Below, piece after piece: positions 17,014 through 26,286 of a stretch of 64,000 nt of DNA. The DNA comes from Spirosoma foliorum. GTDB lineage: Bacteria > Bacteroidota > Bacteroidia > Cytophagales > Spirosomataceae. Both the position numbers and the translations under genes were made by a program. The notes under the pieces were generated by a model. The model did no database searches. It was not told the DNA's origin and saw nothing but the letters and a program-made list of their open reading frames with translations. Position 1 is the first letter of the stretch. Each line of letters begins with the position of its first letter. Where the stretch lies: assembly GCF_014117325.1 (NCBI RefSeq), contig NZ_CP059732.1, positions 2,178,501 through 2,242,500 of the forward strand, written 5' to 3'.

Positions 17014-17077
17014 GCGTTGATGGATGGAGACGTTAAAAATAGCTTATCAGCCTGATTAAACAAGGATGTTGTATCGC

Positions 17078-18163
17078 TTAGTCAACTGTTTTTAATTCCT
17101 TGATGAGCCTGGTCAATTTCCGTCGTTTCCTAGCCTCATCGGTGCTTGAAATAAGTGTTTCTAAAGCAATTATCTGGGCTCTTTTCAGAGCTTTATGTTC
17201 GGCTATTGCCAGATCGGGTCGCACACCCGTTCCCTCCCAATTCGTATGCGTAATCGGGTTCAAGGCATATTCGGCTGGGATGAAAGCCGAAAAATGATCA
17301 CCGATTCGAACCATCTCTCCAGAATGAGCGCCACCGGCCGTTGATTCGCCAATAAGTGTGGCGCGTTTCAGATTCTGAAGATCGTAAGCAAATTCTTCGC
17401 CCGCCGAAAAGGTCTTTTTACTAGTAAGGATGTATACCCATTTGCCGACATAGCGTTTACCCGGAAGTTGCGAATGCGTCCAGAAAGACTGAACCGACTT
17501 ACCACCCCGGCTAACAATATCGTTTAGATGAACCGAATCGGAACCGAAAAAGTAGCTGGCCAGAAAAGCAACCATTGCCGGTTCACCACCCCGATTGTGT
17601 CGTAAATCCAGAATTAGTGCATCGGTCTGGTTCAGGTGCGTTAGGGCCGCTGTAGCCGTTTGAGCCGCCAATTCGACGGGCATAAATTCATCGATTCGGA
17701 GATAGCCAATATTGCCCGGCAGGAGTTCTGGTTTGCCGAAACCAAAATTGATCTGCCGACCGTATTGCTCCAGAGTAGTATTTCCGTCAGCCTTGGCGGT
17801 AAGATCGCTGCTCGCTGAGGAAGCCGATTTATTCTGATAAAACAGTTGCAAATGTTTATCATGGCTAATCCGCTGTATCTGAACGGTCAGGGTATCGGCA
17901 AATGCCTTGCTGCTGGTAATAGAGTCGTAGTCGCCAGCGTTCAGTTTGGCTTGAATAACTTCCTGAATCTGGGTGGCTACTTTCGGAAATACATACTGGG
18001 AACCCAGTTGCTGCAGAAGCGACTGGATGACAACCATGCGCGTTTGGGCATCAATGGGTTGATCAGGACCCGCTACCACGGGTTGACAAAAGCCAATTCG
18101 TGGTAGCAGCATGAGTGACCCTGAATACAGCAGGTGCAACAGGGTTTGAGGTAAGCGATGCAT
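17078..18163 (-). CDS. S41-family C-terminal-processing-type peptidase
   Basis: The protein is 361 aa with a hydrophobic N-terminus ending around G-F-C-Q, likely a signal peptide. The S41 core shows G-Y-L-R-I-D-E-F, L-I-L-D-L-R-H-N-R-G-G, T-F-S-A-G-E-E-F-A-Y (catalytic Ser) and L-I-G-E-S-T-A-G-G-A. No PDZ domain is obvious. This retinol-binding-protein-like S41 form is common in Bacteroidota. Periplasmic location is inferred. It ends 64 nt before the kinase gene and starts 15 nt after the lipoprotein gene ends. Confidence 0.85.
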   Translation of the reverse strand: MHRLPQTLLHLLYSGSLMLLPRIGFCQPVVAGPDQPIDAQTRMVVIQSLLQQLGSQYVFPKVATQIQEVIQAKLNAGDYDSITSSKAFADTLTVQIQRISHDKHLQLFYQNKSASSASSDLTAKADGNTTLEQYGRQINFGFGKPELLPGNIGYLRIDEFMPVELAAQTATAALTHLNQTDALILDLRHNRGGEPAMVAFLASYFFGSDSVHLNDIVSRGGKSVQSFWTHSQLPGKRYVGKWVYILTSKKTFSAGEEFAYDLQNLKRATLIGESTAGGAHSGEMVRIGDHFSAFIPAEYALNPITHTNWEGTGVRPDLAIAEHKALKRAQIIALETLISSTDEARKRRKLTRLIKELKTVD

Positions 18164-18178
18164 CGTATCTATTGATCG

Positions 18179-19525
18179 TTAATTAGCCATCGCCACCTTA
18201 AATTCAGCGCTCACCATTCGCTTGTCAATTTTCAGGTTGGGACAGTTTCCTTCCACCCAGTACACTTCCGCCTTAAAGGTACCTGTCACGAAGGTCACCC
18301 CATTGATGACCTTCACCTCATCGATGAATGCGTTCCACGGGGAAGCTTCCGAGTAGCTTATCCAACCGTCCGAATCGCAGTATGCGTGGTTACTGGTTAG
18401 GTTACGGTTGCCTTCCCCCAAAGCAACTTCCGCTCGCCCTTCCGTTTCGATACTCGCGTAAGGCGTTACACCTGGTGCCAGGCTCGGCTTATGTATAAGC
18501 AGGCTCAGCGTCTGCCCGCCATCAAGCATGGTACCAAACGTCTGGATAGAAGGGCTCGTAAAGCCGTAGTTTCCCTTGCTGTTGATGGGCTTTCCATCAA
18601 TTGTAACCCGAAAATAAGTGCCGCCATAGCGGATAGTTTTCATCAACACAGCCTTGCCGGTAGCACCCTTGCGGGGTTGCTGATCAGGTGGCAAAAAGTT
18701 GTAGACATCAACCGTTACCAAATCAGCGCCTTGCGCCGAGCCTGCCGGCGACGAATAGGTTGCCTGTACATTGGAGGCAGCCACGTCTAACTTTCCTTTG
18801 CCGACTACCCGCCAATTACGGATGTTGCTAGGGTCTTCCAGTGTCTTTTGTCGTGATAAATGCACCTCCAAATCACTGCTTGTCAGCGATGACACTAAAT
18901 CGCCACTATAACTATACAGTTGAAGTGTCGACGATTGGCCGGGTGAAAGATAATCAGGTTTGGCTTCTAAGGTGTATTCGGCAAAAGCGCCCCAGTCGCT
19001 GAAGTGTTTGGTGCTGACTGTAAGGGTTTGCGTCGTTTCGTCTAGCTCCGTATTTAGTAACGCCTTCCAATAGCCATCACTACCCTGATAGGCCATAAAC
19101 AATGCCTGAGCCGACGTGCCGTCTAAACTATCGACATTGTATTTGTACTGGAGCTTAATGGGTTTGTCAAAGGTCTGTCCTTCGGGAAGCAGCCGGAACG
19201 ATTGACCGTTAATAAGTCCTGGTAAAGTAGGCGTAACGGGTTGCATGGTGAAGGTAGTTGCTTTGGAAACGGCTCCGGCGGGAATAGTCATACTGAGGGT
19301 GCCGTCGGCAGAAGCCAGTGTTCCGCCTTCGGGGCCGATTGTTTTCTGAATTGGCTGGCCTACCGGCGCACCGTGCTCATACACGACACCGGTGTGAGGT
19401 GAGGGGGTATGGGTCGTCGTGTCGGCTGGTTTGGTGGTGTCAACCGGATTGACAGCGTCGGTTGATTTTTGGCAGGCTAGTAGACCGACGAGAAAAAACA
19501 GGGGTACATATAAGAAACGGTTCAT
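18179..19525 (-). CDS. Lipoprotein with ZU5-like domain
   Basis: The protein is 448 aa. The signal MNRFLYVPLFFLVGLLAC has a lipobox (L-L-A-C). A Thr/Pro-rich linker follows. From about residue 63 the sequence I-G-P-E-G-G-T-L-A-S-A-D-G-T-L-S-M and I-P-A-G-A-V is the ZU5-type pattern found in Bacteroidota surface lipoproteins. The C-terminal 250 residues are unrecognised, with Cys pairs. It is 15 nt upstream of the S41 peptidase gene, suggesting co-transcription. Confidence 0.75.
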   Translation of the reverse strand: MNRFLYVPLFFLVGLLACQKSTDAVNPVDTTKPADTTTHTPSPHTGVVYEHGAPVGQPIQKTIGPEGGTLASADGTLSMTIPAGAVSKATTFTMQPVTPTLPGLINGQSFRLLPEGQTFDKPIKLQYKYNVDSLDGTSAQALFMAYQGSDGYWKALLNTELDETTQTLTVSTKHFSDWGAFAEYTLEAKPDYLSPGQSSTLQLYSYSGDLVSSLTSSDLEVHLSRQKTLEDPSNIRNWRVVGKGKLDVAASNVQATYSSPAGSAQGADLVTVDVYNFLPPDQQPRKGATGKAVLMKTIRYGGTYFRVTIDGKPINSKGNYGFTSPSIQTFGTMLDGGQTLSLLIHKPSLAPGVTPYASIETEGRAEVALGEGNRNLTSNHAYCDSDGWISYSEASPWNAFIDEVKVINGVTFVTGTFKAEVYWVEGNCPNLKIDKRMVSAEFKVAMAN

Positions 19526-19594
19526 GGTTAAAAAAGAGAGTTGATAGATTCATTAGTTGTTGTAAAAATTGAGAGAGTTCTTTTGCCTTGATGG

Positions 19595-20170
19595 TTACCA
19601 GACCGCCAGATAGCGACGCTGTAGGTCGGCGGCTACGCCATTTTTGAGCGCCTGGCGACCCAGCCAGTTAAATAGTGGCTGAAAAAGTCCCAGGTAACCT
19701 GTCATACGCGTTTCGCTAATCAGGACCAGATAGCCCAGTGCGTATGGATTTTTAGGTATTCCCTGCGCCGTGGTTTTCCCATCGCGGGCCAGGCCGTAGG
19801 AAATCTGCAATGTTTGCTCAAAGCCTGGAAAACCAGGTGTAAAGCGGCACTGGAAGCGGCAGGGCTCGCCAGACTGATTAAAAAAACGGTGCTTGCAACG
19901 GGCGGGTGCGCTAACGGATTTCCCCCGTTTTAGTCGGATAATCTGCTTATCAATTTTCAGGCTCAGCTCACCTTCCAGACAGGTAAATTCTTCCGAAAAA
20001 TCGGTATGGTAATGCATGGGGGTTCCGGCTCCGGGGGCTAGTAGCACATCAACCAGTGTATGACGCCCATCGCTTTCTCTGCTGATTTCCAGGAAAATAG
20101 TGTCCTCTTTTAGTACGGGGTTGGTTATGGTTCGCCCGGTAAGTAGTCCGGCGCGGGGTGGCGTTGTCAT
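19595..20170 (-). CDS. Cupin-domain protein
   Basis: The protein is 191 aa. The first cupin motif G-A-G-T-P-M-H-Y-H-T-D-F-S-E-E-F-T-C-L-E-G-E-L contains the His-His-Glu metal ligands; the second motif is P-A-R-C-K-H-R-F-F-N-Q-S-G-E-P with the fourth ligand His. The C-terminal part with a mild hydrophobic stretch (L-G-L-F-Q-P-L-F-N-W-L) is common in single-cupin proteins of this order. Substrate is unknown. It is read away from the glycosyltransferase cluster. Confidence 0.82.
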   Translation of the reverse strand: MTTPPRAGLLTGRTITNPVLKEDTIFLEISRESDGRHTLVDVLLAPGAGTPMHYHTDFSEEFTCLEGELSLKIDKQIIRLKRGKSVSAPARCKHRFFNQSGEPCRFQCRFTPGFPGFEQTLQISYGLARDGKTTAQGIPKNPYALGYLVLISETRMTGYLGLFQPLFNWLGRQALKNGVAADLQRRYLAVW

Positions 20171-20567
20171 TCCTTTGTGTCTTAATAATCGGTTGATTAA
20201 GAACTGGCCCGGTGTTCGGGTCTGGCATTGGTTTGCTTATCCAAAATTGAGGTGGGGTAAGCCCAATGACCAATTGGTATCTGTTCGAAGTAGCACTTGC
20301 AGTAACCGAAGCAGGCAGAAACCATCATTTGGCAGCTACGTAGTACCCCTGCCAGTCTGCTGCGTCAAGTGTATGACTATGAGAAGAGGTAAAAGTTGTA
20401 CGCTAGCCGAGACGATGTGACTAGCCCAGGCTGCTTAAAATGACGCTCATGCCGTTTCGATGCCTCAGAATGATACTTTAGACAGGGCAGGATTTCAGGA
20501 GTTGGTTGAGGATCAGAATTTTGTCGGACAGTAAACAACAAAATTGACTCACAACCAATCCATACAC
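20171..20567. other. Intergenic stretch, nothing recognised
   Basis: This 397-nt region between divergent genes (cupin on minus, small membrane protein on plus) must hold both promoters. No convincing ORF or repeat was seen. Confidence 0.35.
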
Positions 20568-20747
20568 ATGAAAAAATTAACCCTTTCTACTGACCTGGTG
20601 AATGCCGTCACATTTCTGACCCTACTGCTGATCTTTCTATGGGCCGTTAGCTGGCTATTAATCGATTATGCCTTGGTATTCGCCGATTTCATACAGGACA
20701 AACTTCCCTCTACGCAGGCGCTGGTGCACTGGGTCACTGTTAGCTAA
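20568..20747 (+). CDS. Small membrane protein (59 aa)
   Basis: MKKLTLSTDLVNAVTFLTLL then hydrophobic I-F-L-W-A-V-S-W-L-L-I-D-Y-A: one long membrane helix followed by a short tail. The start is the ATG after an A-rich leader. It lies 35 nt before the glycosyltransferase gene in the same direction, so it is likely part of that operon. No family recognised. Confidence 0.5.
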   Translation: MKKLTLSTDLVNAVTFLTLLLIFLWAVSWLLIDYALVFADFIQDKLPSTQALVHWVTVS

Positions 20748-20782
20748 TTTTCTCTTTTACACAAACTATAAACAACAATCCA

Positions 20783-22114
20783 ATGAATAACAAACGCATT
20801 CTCATTGCCACCATGCCGCTCGATGGCCACCTGAACCCGCTGACGGGTCTTGCTAAGCATTTACAAAGTCTTGGCCACGATGTTCGCTGGTACACTGGCC
20901 CAAGCTACAAAGACAAAATTTGTAAGCTGGGTATCCCGTTCTATCCGTTCCGGAAAACCCGCGAAATCAATCAGCTTAATCTGGACACCGAGTTTCCTGA
21001 ACGCCTACTTATGAAAGGCACCATCAAGCGGCTGCGCTTCGACCTTAACAACGTCTTTTTTCTGAGAGCCCCCGAGCTGGTGAGTGATGTAAAAGCCATC
21101 TACGGCGAATTCCCCTTCGACCTGATCCTGTGCGATGCCGCCTTTACCGGAGGGCCGATTCTTCAAAAGCTATTAAATGTGCCACTGGTATCGATCGGTA
21201 TTGGGCCTTTGGGCGAGAGTTCAAAAGGATTGCCGCCGTCAGGGTTGGGTATAGAGCCTTCGAGTACATTGCTGGGCCGATTGAAGCAGGATATGCTGCG
21301 CTATCTGGTTACGAAGTTTCTCCTAAAACCCTGTACCGACGTCTACAATCAGGTGCTGATCGATCACGGCCAAAAACCTACGGGCGAGTTCGTATTCGAT
21401 GCGCTTACCCGTGAGCCTGATCTTTATTTACAAAGTGGTACCCCTGGCTTTGAATACAGCCGGCCGGACATGAGCCCCAATATTCGCTTTGTCGGGCCAT
21501 TGCTACCCTACCAATCGGGTAGTCGCCATCCATTCAGGCATACGGCTAAAATTCAACAGCATAAGCGAGTCATTTTAGTGACTCAGGGTACGGTAGAACG
21601 CGACCCGAAAAAGATCATCATCCCCACTTTAGAAGCCTTTAAAGACGATTCCCAAACGCTGGTTATTGTGACCACGGGCGGCTCTCGGACAGAAGAACTG
21701 CGAGCGAAGTACCCGCAGTCGAACGTCATTATTGACGACTTCATCGACTTTAACTCCGTCATGCCGTTTGCCGATGTCTACGTGACCAATGGGGGGTACG
21801 GCGGAACCATGCTGGCCCTGCAACACGGTCTGCCACTAGTAGCTGCTGGTGTACACGAAGGCAAAAACGAGATTACAGCCCGAATTGGCTACTTTAAAGT
21901 GGGTATTAATCTGAAAACTGAAACGCCAACGGCGGCCAAAATAAGAAAGAGTATCGAGAAGGTGTTGAGCGATCCCTACTATCGAATCAACGTCCAGCGG
22001 CTGGGTGCTGAATTCAAGCAATACGCGACTAACAGCTTGTGTGAAAAATATATTTTAGAACTGCTGAGCGAATCGTCACCCGAATTAGCTGAGAAGCAGA
22101 CAACATTGATCTAA
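20783..22114 (+). CDS. GT1-like glycosyltransferase (UGT/MGT type)
   Basis: The protein is 443 aa. The N-terminal Rossmann part starts K-R-I-L-I-A-T-M-P-L-D-G-H-L-N-P-L-T-G-L-A with the catalytic-type His. The C-terminal donor-binding region shows V-T-Q-G-T-V-E-R-D-P and Y-V-T-N-G-G-Y-G-G-T-M-L-A-L-Q-H-G-L-P-L-V, the pattern of GT1 enzymes that use UDP- or TDP-sugars. It would glycosylate a small lipophilic acceptor or lipid; which is unknown. It is followed 45 nt later by a lipoprotein gene. Confidence 0.88.
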   Translation: MNNKRILIATMPLDGHLNPLTGLAKHLQSLGHDVRWYTGPSYKDKICKLGIPFYPFRKTREINQLNLDTEFPERLLMKGTIKRLRFDLNNVFFLRAPELVSDVKAIYGEFPFDLILCDAAFTGGPILQKLLNVPLVSIGIGPLGESSKGLPPSGLGIEPSSTLLGRLKQDMLRYLVTKFLLKPCTDVYNQVLIDHGQKPTGEFVFDALTREPDLYLQSGTPGFEYSRPDMSPNIRFVGPLLPYQSGSRHPFRHTAKIQQHKRVILVTQGTVERDPKKIIIPTLEAFKDDSQTLVIVTTGGSRTEELRAKYPQSNVIIDDFIDFNSVMPFADVYVTNGGYGGTMLALQHGLPLVAAGVHEGKNEITARIGYFKVGINLKTETPTAAKIRKSIEKVLSDPYYRINVQRLGAEFKQYATNSLCEKYILELLSESSPELAEKQTTLI

Positions 22115-22159
22115 TCGTTTAATCCATTTCGCACTCCTCTTTTTAAACAACAAATTACG

Positions 22160-22897
22160 ATGAAAACTGTAAACCGTTTTTTGCTGATCGCCGGTATACT
22201 CAGTCTGGCAGCCTGCACCAAAGATTCCCTCTCTACTGATCCTGGTAAGATTCAGGCCGGTTTTGTCAAAGGCCATGTGGTCGATACCCAGGGTCGTCCG
22301 CTGGCGGGCGCAACGATCATTGCCAATAATTCCATCTGGGTTGGTAAGAACGTAATCAGCACAACAGATGCGAATGGGAACTACAAAATCAGTTTACCCA
22401 ACGAGCCCGGCATCGGCGCGTTTTACGTGCGGGGTAGCGTGAAGATGAAATTCGAAGGAAAGACGTATCAACTGCCTTTGTTTACTGAGGATGATGACAC
22501 TTTTATGCCTGATGAAGGAGCCGTTAAAAATTTACAGCTTAAGCTCTGGGGCGAAAAAACAGGTAATTTTGGCGACGAAGGTCTGTACGGGGGCACCGTA
22601 GAAGTAACGAATCGCACCAGTTTTAGCACCGGTGATATCGAATTCAAGCTGGAACCAATTGCCCTCATTGATGGCACACAAGGCGAAACGCTCACCTTCC
22701 ATACCGATTATTACACGGCGCAAGGCGTGCCTATTGGCAAGTATCGGGTATCAGCTCGTCGCATCTCAACAAACCAACCGCTCTACATCCGCATTCTGGA
22801 TTCAAATCAGGCGTATGAAAAATCGGTGACGACGATTTTCCAATCGAGCTACTACATCGAAGACATTTATGAAATGCATATTGAGGTAACAGAGTAA
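22160..22897 (+). CDS. Lipoprotein with carboxypeptidase-regulatory-like domain
   Basis: The protein is 245 aa. The signal MKTVNRFLLIAGILSLAAC ends in a lipobox (L-A-A-C). Next is G-H-V-V-D-T-Q-G-R-P-L-A-G-A-T-I-I followed by T-D-A-N-G-N-Y-K-I-S, the beta-sandwich fold of CarboxypepD_reg domains. The rest is beta-rich and unrecognised. It is probably surface-exposed and in the same transcription unit as the glycosyltransferase. Confidence 0.78.
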   Translation: MKTVNRFLLIAGILSLAACTKDSLSTDPGKIQAGFVKGHVVDTQGRPLAGATIIANNSIWVGKNVISTTDANGNYKISLPNEPGIGAFYVRGSVKMKFEGKTYQLPLFTEDDDTFMPDEGAVKNLQLKLWGEKTGNFGDEGLYGGTVEVTNRTSFSTGDIEFKLEPIALIDGTQGETLTFHTDYYTAQGVPIGKYRVSARRISTNQPLYIRILDSNQAYEKSVTTIFQSSYYIEDIYEMHIEVTE

Positions 22898-23461
22898 AGC
22901 AGAGTATGCGAATCCAGTAATATGAACTCTTGTTCTGAGATCCCTTATCTACCCGCTAGGGTTGTTCCATTAATCCAATCCTGGATTCCATAGCTACCTC
23001 TCCAATTCAATCTGTTACAAAGCCTGTCTCCTAATCAGGAGATGGGTGGCGAACCAGGAGGTCGGTTGATACCATCCCCTCTACTCAGGGGTGAGTGGGC
23101 AGCCTATCAGCTGAATCTGTACACCAACAATCCTCTCATCATCCTGAAGGCTACCCTGACGGTCATAATAGGCGAAGCGGGTTATGTGTACTCGTGGCTG
23201 GAATCGAATCATGACAACCAACTACCAGGAGGGCTAGAAGCACAAATATGTTTCTTATTGATTTCGACTTGTTATATAGGTGCGAATAGGTTTGGTAAGG
23301 CATTAAATGTCAGGAAAATACTCATCTATTACCTGTCTCAATAAATATTCCCAAATGAGACGAAGAGAGATTTGAGTATGTATAATTCGGGGGGGGATGA
23401 GAAAAATTTGTGTTGCCTACCTGCTGTACTGACAATGGGCTACCGTTGATAAACAGATTAA
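22898..23461. other. Intergenic stretch with a G8 tract
   Basis: This 564-nt stretch separates a plus-strand lipoprotein gene from the minus-strand HxlR gene end. A 100-codon open frame at 23042-23344 has no homology I recognise and unusual composition, so I do not call it. A run of eight G is at 23389-23396 and a small hairpin CTCCT-AATC-AGGAG near 23029-23042. Confidence 0.35.
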
Positions 23462-23845
23462 CTAATTAGAGGGGATGTCCAAAGTAGAACTTACAGCTTG
23501 TCTCGAAATCACATCTCGCAAACGGTCTTCGTGTTCATCGCTCCATTGCCCTAACGCGGCAATTACGGGGATTAACGTCTTTCCAAATTCGGTAAGGCTG
23601 TACTCTACTTTTGGCGGTACAACGGGATAAATTTTTCTCGTAACCAGTTCGTGCTCTTCTAATTCTTTCAATTGAATATTCAAAACCCTACGTGAAGCAT
23701 CTGGGATTTTGCGTTGCAGTTCGCTTGGGCGTTTATGACCCGTATTGATAAACCACAGCAAACGGATTTTCCATTTGCCGTAAAGTACTTCACCGACTAG
23801 ATCAAGCCCACAATTTAGGTTCGGTTTTGTTTTCCGTTCATACAT
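23462..23845 (-). CDS. HxlR-family transcriptional regulator
   Basis: The protein is 127 aa. Winged-helix HxlR pattern: L-V-G-E-V-L-Y-G-K-W-K-I-R-L-L-W-F-I, then G-H-K-R-P-S-E-L-Q-R-K-I-P, S-R-R-V-L-N-I-Q-L-K-E-L-E and the wing V-P-P-K-V-E-Y-S-L-T-E-F-G. The Cys near the N-terminus (L-N-C-G-L) is the position used for redox or electrophile sensing in some members. It is divergent from the SDR gene at 23984 and probably controls it through the palindrome at 23884-23899. Confidence 0.87.
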   Translation of the reverse strand: MYERKTKPNLNCGLDLVGEVLYGKWKIRLLWFINTGHKRPSELQRKIPDASRRVLNIQLKELEEHELVTRKIYPVVPPKVEYSLTEFGKTLIPVIAALGQWSDEHEDRLRDVISRQAVSSTLDIPSN

Positions 23846-23883
23846 ACTACAAAACTAAAAGTATGTCTTAGTTTGAGCAATAG

Positions 23884-23899
23884 GGGATAAATTTATCCC
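23884..23899. promoter_or_regulatory. Candidate HxlR operator, perfect 16-bp palindrome
   Basis: GGGATAAATTTATCCC lies in the 138-nt gap between the divergent HxlR gene and SDR gene. HxlR dimers bind palindromes in such gaps. Binding is inferred. Confidence 0.5.
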
Positions 23900-23983
23900 T
23901 ATATGAATCGTAATGCCGTACTTGTACCGACTGCTTTTATACCCAAAATTTGCCCTGTAAATTCTTAAAAGCGGGGCAATAAA

Positions 23984-24775
23984 ATGGAACAGTTTAATTT
24001 CAACAATGAATTATCAGGCAAAATTGCCTTGGTAACAGGAGGTACAAAAGGAGCCGGAAGAGCCATTGCAGAAAGGCTTTTAGAAGCAGGGGCAACGGTT
24101 ATTATTACTGCAAGAAACGCACCGGAAAAAGAAAACAGCAAGTTTCATTTCATTCCCTCCGATTTAAGTAAGGCAGAAGGATCACAAAAAGTAATCAGCG
24201 AGGTGCTATCGACTTATGGGAGGCTAGACATCCTGATCAACAACCTTGGTTCTTCAGTAACACCCGCGGGTGGTTTTACCGTACTAACGGATGACGATTG
24301 GGAATCAACCCTACAAGCTAATTTGCTGGCTCCTGTTCGACTGGACAGAGGTTTTTTACCAACAATGATCGATCAAAAAAGTGGTGTTATTATTCATATC
24401 GCTTCGATTCAAGGCAAACTGCCGCTATTTGAATCTACTTTGCCTTATGCAGCTGCCAAAGCCGGATTGATCAATTATAGTAAAAGTTTATCCAATGAAG
24501 TTACCCCCAAGGGTGTTCGGGTGCTGACTGTTTCACCTGGATGGATCAATACGACAGCATCGGAAGCTTGGCTGGGTGAAATTGCAAGAAACGCGAATAG
24601 TACTGTAGAAGAAGCGCAACAAAGTGTAATGGATGCATTGGGTGGAATTCCTTATGGCAGGCCTGCCGAACCGAAAGAAGTAGCTGAGTTAGTAGGTTTT
24701 CTTGTTTCACCAAGGGCCAGTTATTTGACAGGGACTGAATTTGTAATCGATGGCGGTACGATACCTACAATTTAA
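23984..24775 (+). CDS. SDR-family oxidoreductase
   Basis: The protein is 263 aa. Rossmann motif V-T-G-G-T-K-G-A-G-R-A-I, N-N-L-G-S (variant of NNAG), catalytic Ser in H-I-A-S-I-Q, and Y-A-A-A-K (Tyr-x-x-x-Lys), then S-P-G-W-I. A classical NAD(P)-dependent short-chain dehydrogenase, substrate unknown. It is followed 16 nt later by the NTF2-like gene, and preceded by the divergent HxlR gene, so it is likely an inducible small-molecule detoxification unit. Confidence 0.9.
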   Translation: MEQFNFNNELSGKIALVTGGTKGAGRAIAERLLEAGATVIITARNAPEKENSKFHFIPSDLSKAEGSQKVISEVLSTYGRLDILINNLGSSVTPAGGFTVLTDDDWESTLQANLLAPVRLDRGFLPTMIDQKSGVIIHIASIQGKLPLFESTLPYAAAKAGLINYSKSLSNEVTPKGVRVLTVSPGWINTTASEAWLGEIARNANSTVEEAQQSVMDALGGIPYGRPAEPKEVAELVGFLVSPRASYLTGTEFVIDGGTIPTI

Positions 24776-24959
24776 TAACCTTTTTAAAATAATGAACTTA
24801 CCAAAAGTAGTAGCAGAACTAGTGCTAGCACAAAATAACTTTGATAGCGTTGCCTATGCAACTTGTTTTTTTGAAACAGCCGTAGTTTTCGATGAGGGAA
24901 AAACCCACCATGGACGAAAAGAAATAGGATCAAGGTCAAAAGTTGTGGAGTAACTTGGA

Positions 24960-25926
24960 TTAAGCATATAACTGAGTCAGCAGGTAAAGGAAGAACTCCA
25001 CATTGCGAACCCCTCTGAATTGACTCCTGAATGCTTTTATCTTAGCATTGAACGACTCCGCCGAGGCATTCGTGCTGCGGTTGTCAAAGTAGTTCAGAAT
25101 CGTTTCATAGTGGTTTTGAATCGAACGAGCCACCGTGTTGAAGGCTTTGAAACCGGCTTGACGAACCCGCTCATGCCACTTGGCCAACCGGCCTAAGCCA
25201 TAAAGCTTTGTGGTCGTGTTTTCAAAGATGTGACTCAGACTCTGACTCAACTCATAAGCGGTCTTCAAATCCGGATACCGTTCGAAAAGCAAAGCCGCTC
25301 TCTCTTGTTGACTAATCGTCCAGTCAGTGGCCCTTTTATAAAGCACATAGCGACTGCGAGCCAGCAATTGTTTGACCGTGTCGCCATTGGCAAGCAGCTC
25401 CGGTTCATAAGCTCTTTCGGTTAGTTTGGCCTGCTCAAGAGCCTCATTTTCGGCGTCCAAGGCTTGCCAGCGGTATTGAATGCGCATCTGCTGAACAGCC
25501 TCCAAAGCTAATTGTTGCACATGGAAACGGTCAGTTACTTGAGTAGCCTGGGGGAAACATTTTTTAGCGATCAAGGCCATATTACCCGCCATGTCCAGGG
25601 TAATTTCCTGTACCTTTTTGCGCTGGCTTTCAGCTAACTTACGCAAGACCTCAATCACCGTTTCGGCCTTAGTTCCTGCGACAATGGCCACAATAGCGCC
25701 CTTGCCCCCTTTGGCGGCTTTATTGGTCAGAATCGTGTAGAGCTCACCCTGCGATAGGCTCGTTTCATCCAGCGATAGGTGTGGACCCAGATTCTGAGGA
25801 TACAAAAGCCAGTCTTTGGCATGGGCTCGTTGATCCCAAGTCGAAAACGTACTTAACTCGGTTCGGTATTGGCGGGTCAGCCGATTACCATCAACGCCAT
25901 AAAGACGGACAAGGCTATTGGTACTG
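24960..25926 (-). CDS. ISAon1-type transposase (second ORF)
   Basis: The coding frame opens near the end of the first ORF with S-L-V-R-L-Y-G-V-D-G-N-R-L and has no early ATG; the first Met is at 25805 (M-Y-P-Q-N-L-G). Core residues: H-L-S-L-D-E-T-S (Asp), L-D-M-A-G-N-M (Asp), D-R-F-H-V-Q-Q and A-E-S-F-N-A-K-I-K (Glu), the ISL3/ISAon1 DDE pattern. Expression probably needs frameshifting at the C6 run near 25927-25932, or reinitiation. The ORF appears complete, so the element may be active. Confidence 0.85.
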
Positions 25927-26286
25927 TGGGGGGATGAATCCGTCGATCTGGTTTAAAAAAAGCGCAAAGTCTGTCGTCATTCGCGTGCCCTGTGCCACCT
26001 GGTTCCAATCTCGGGTTTCTACTTTTTGCGTCTTGGTATTGAGCCAGCGACGGCGTTTGATGTGCAGAAACACACGTTTGTCTTGGATGGGGAAGTCCTG
26101 AATGGTGATTTCGGGCAGAAAGCCCTTGGATAATAGTTCGGCTTTGGGCTTAGCCGACTCCTGGTAGTTTTTCTCTTCTAAATAGAGATGAAGTAAATCC
26201 GCTGATGGCTCGACGCGAGCTAGTTGGTAATAAGTTAGAAGGAACTCCGGTAAGAGGTGTTCGACTAAAGGCAAGAAACTTTCCAA
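25915..26286 (-). CDS. ISAon1-type N-region protein (first ORF)
   Basis: The protein is 123 aa: MESFLPLVEHLLPEFLLTYY to D-G-F-I-P-P-Q-Y-Q. It has K-R-R-R-W-L-N with a DNA-binding-like basic stretch. In ISAon1-type elements the N-terminal DNA-binding part is encoded by a separate ORF and joined to the transposase by frameshifting. A run of six C just before its end is the likely slippage site. Confidence 0.82.
   Translation of the reverse strand: MESFLPLVEHLLPEFLLTYYQLARVEPSADLLHLYLEEKNYQESAKPKAELLSKGFLPEITIQDFPIQDKRVFLHIKRRRWLNTKTQKVETRDWNQVAQGTRMTTDFALFLNQIDGFIPPQYQ

Noticed and set aside
23042..23344. 100-aa open frame in the gap after the lipoprotein gene
   Set aside because: No recognisable domain, no signal or coding-like pattern, and it crosses what looks like noncoding sequence with a hairpin.
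25927..25932. C6 run between the two ISAon1 ORFs as a disabling frameshift
   Set aside because: Two-ORF organisation with a shift is normal for this IS type, so it is not evidence of damage.
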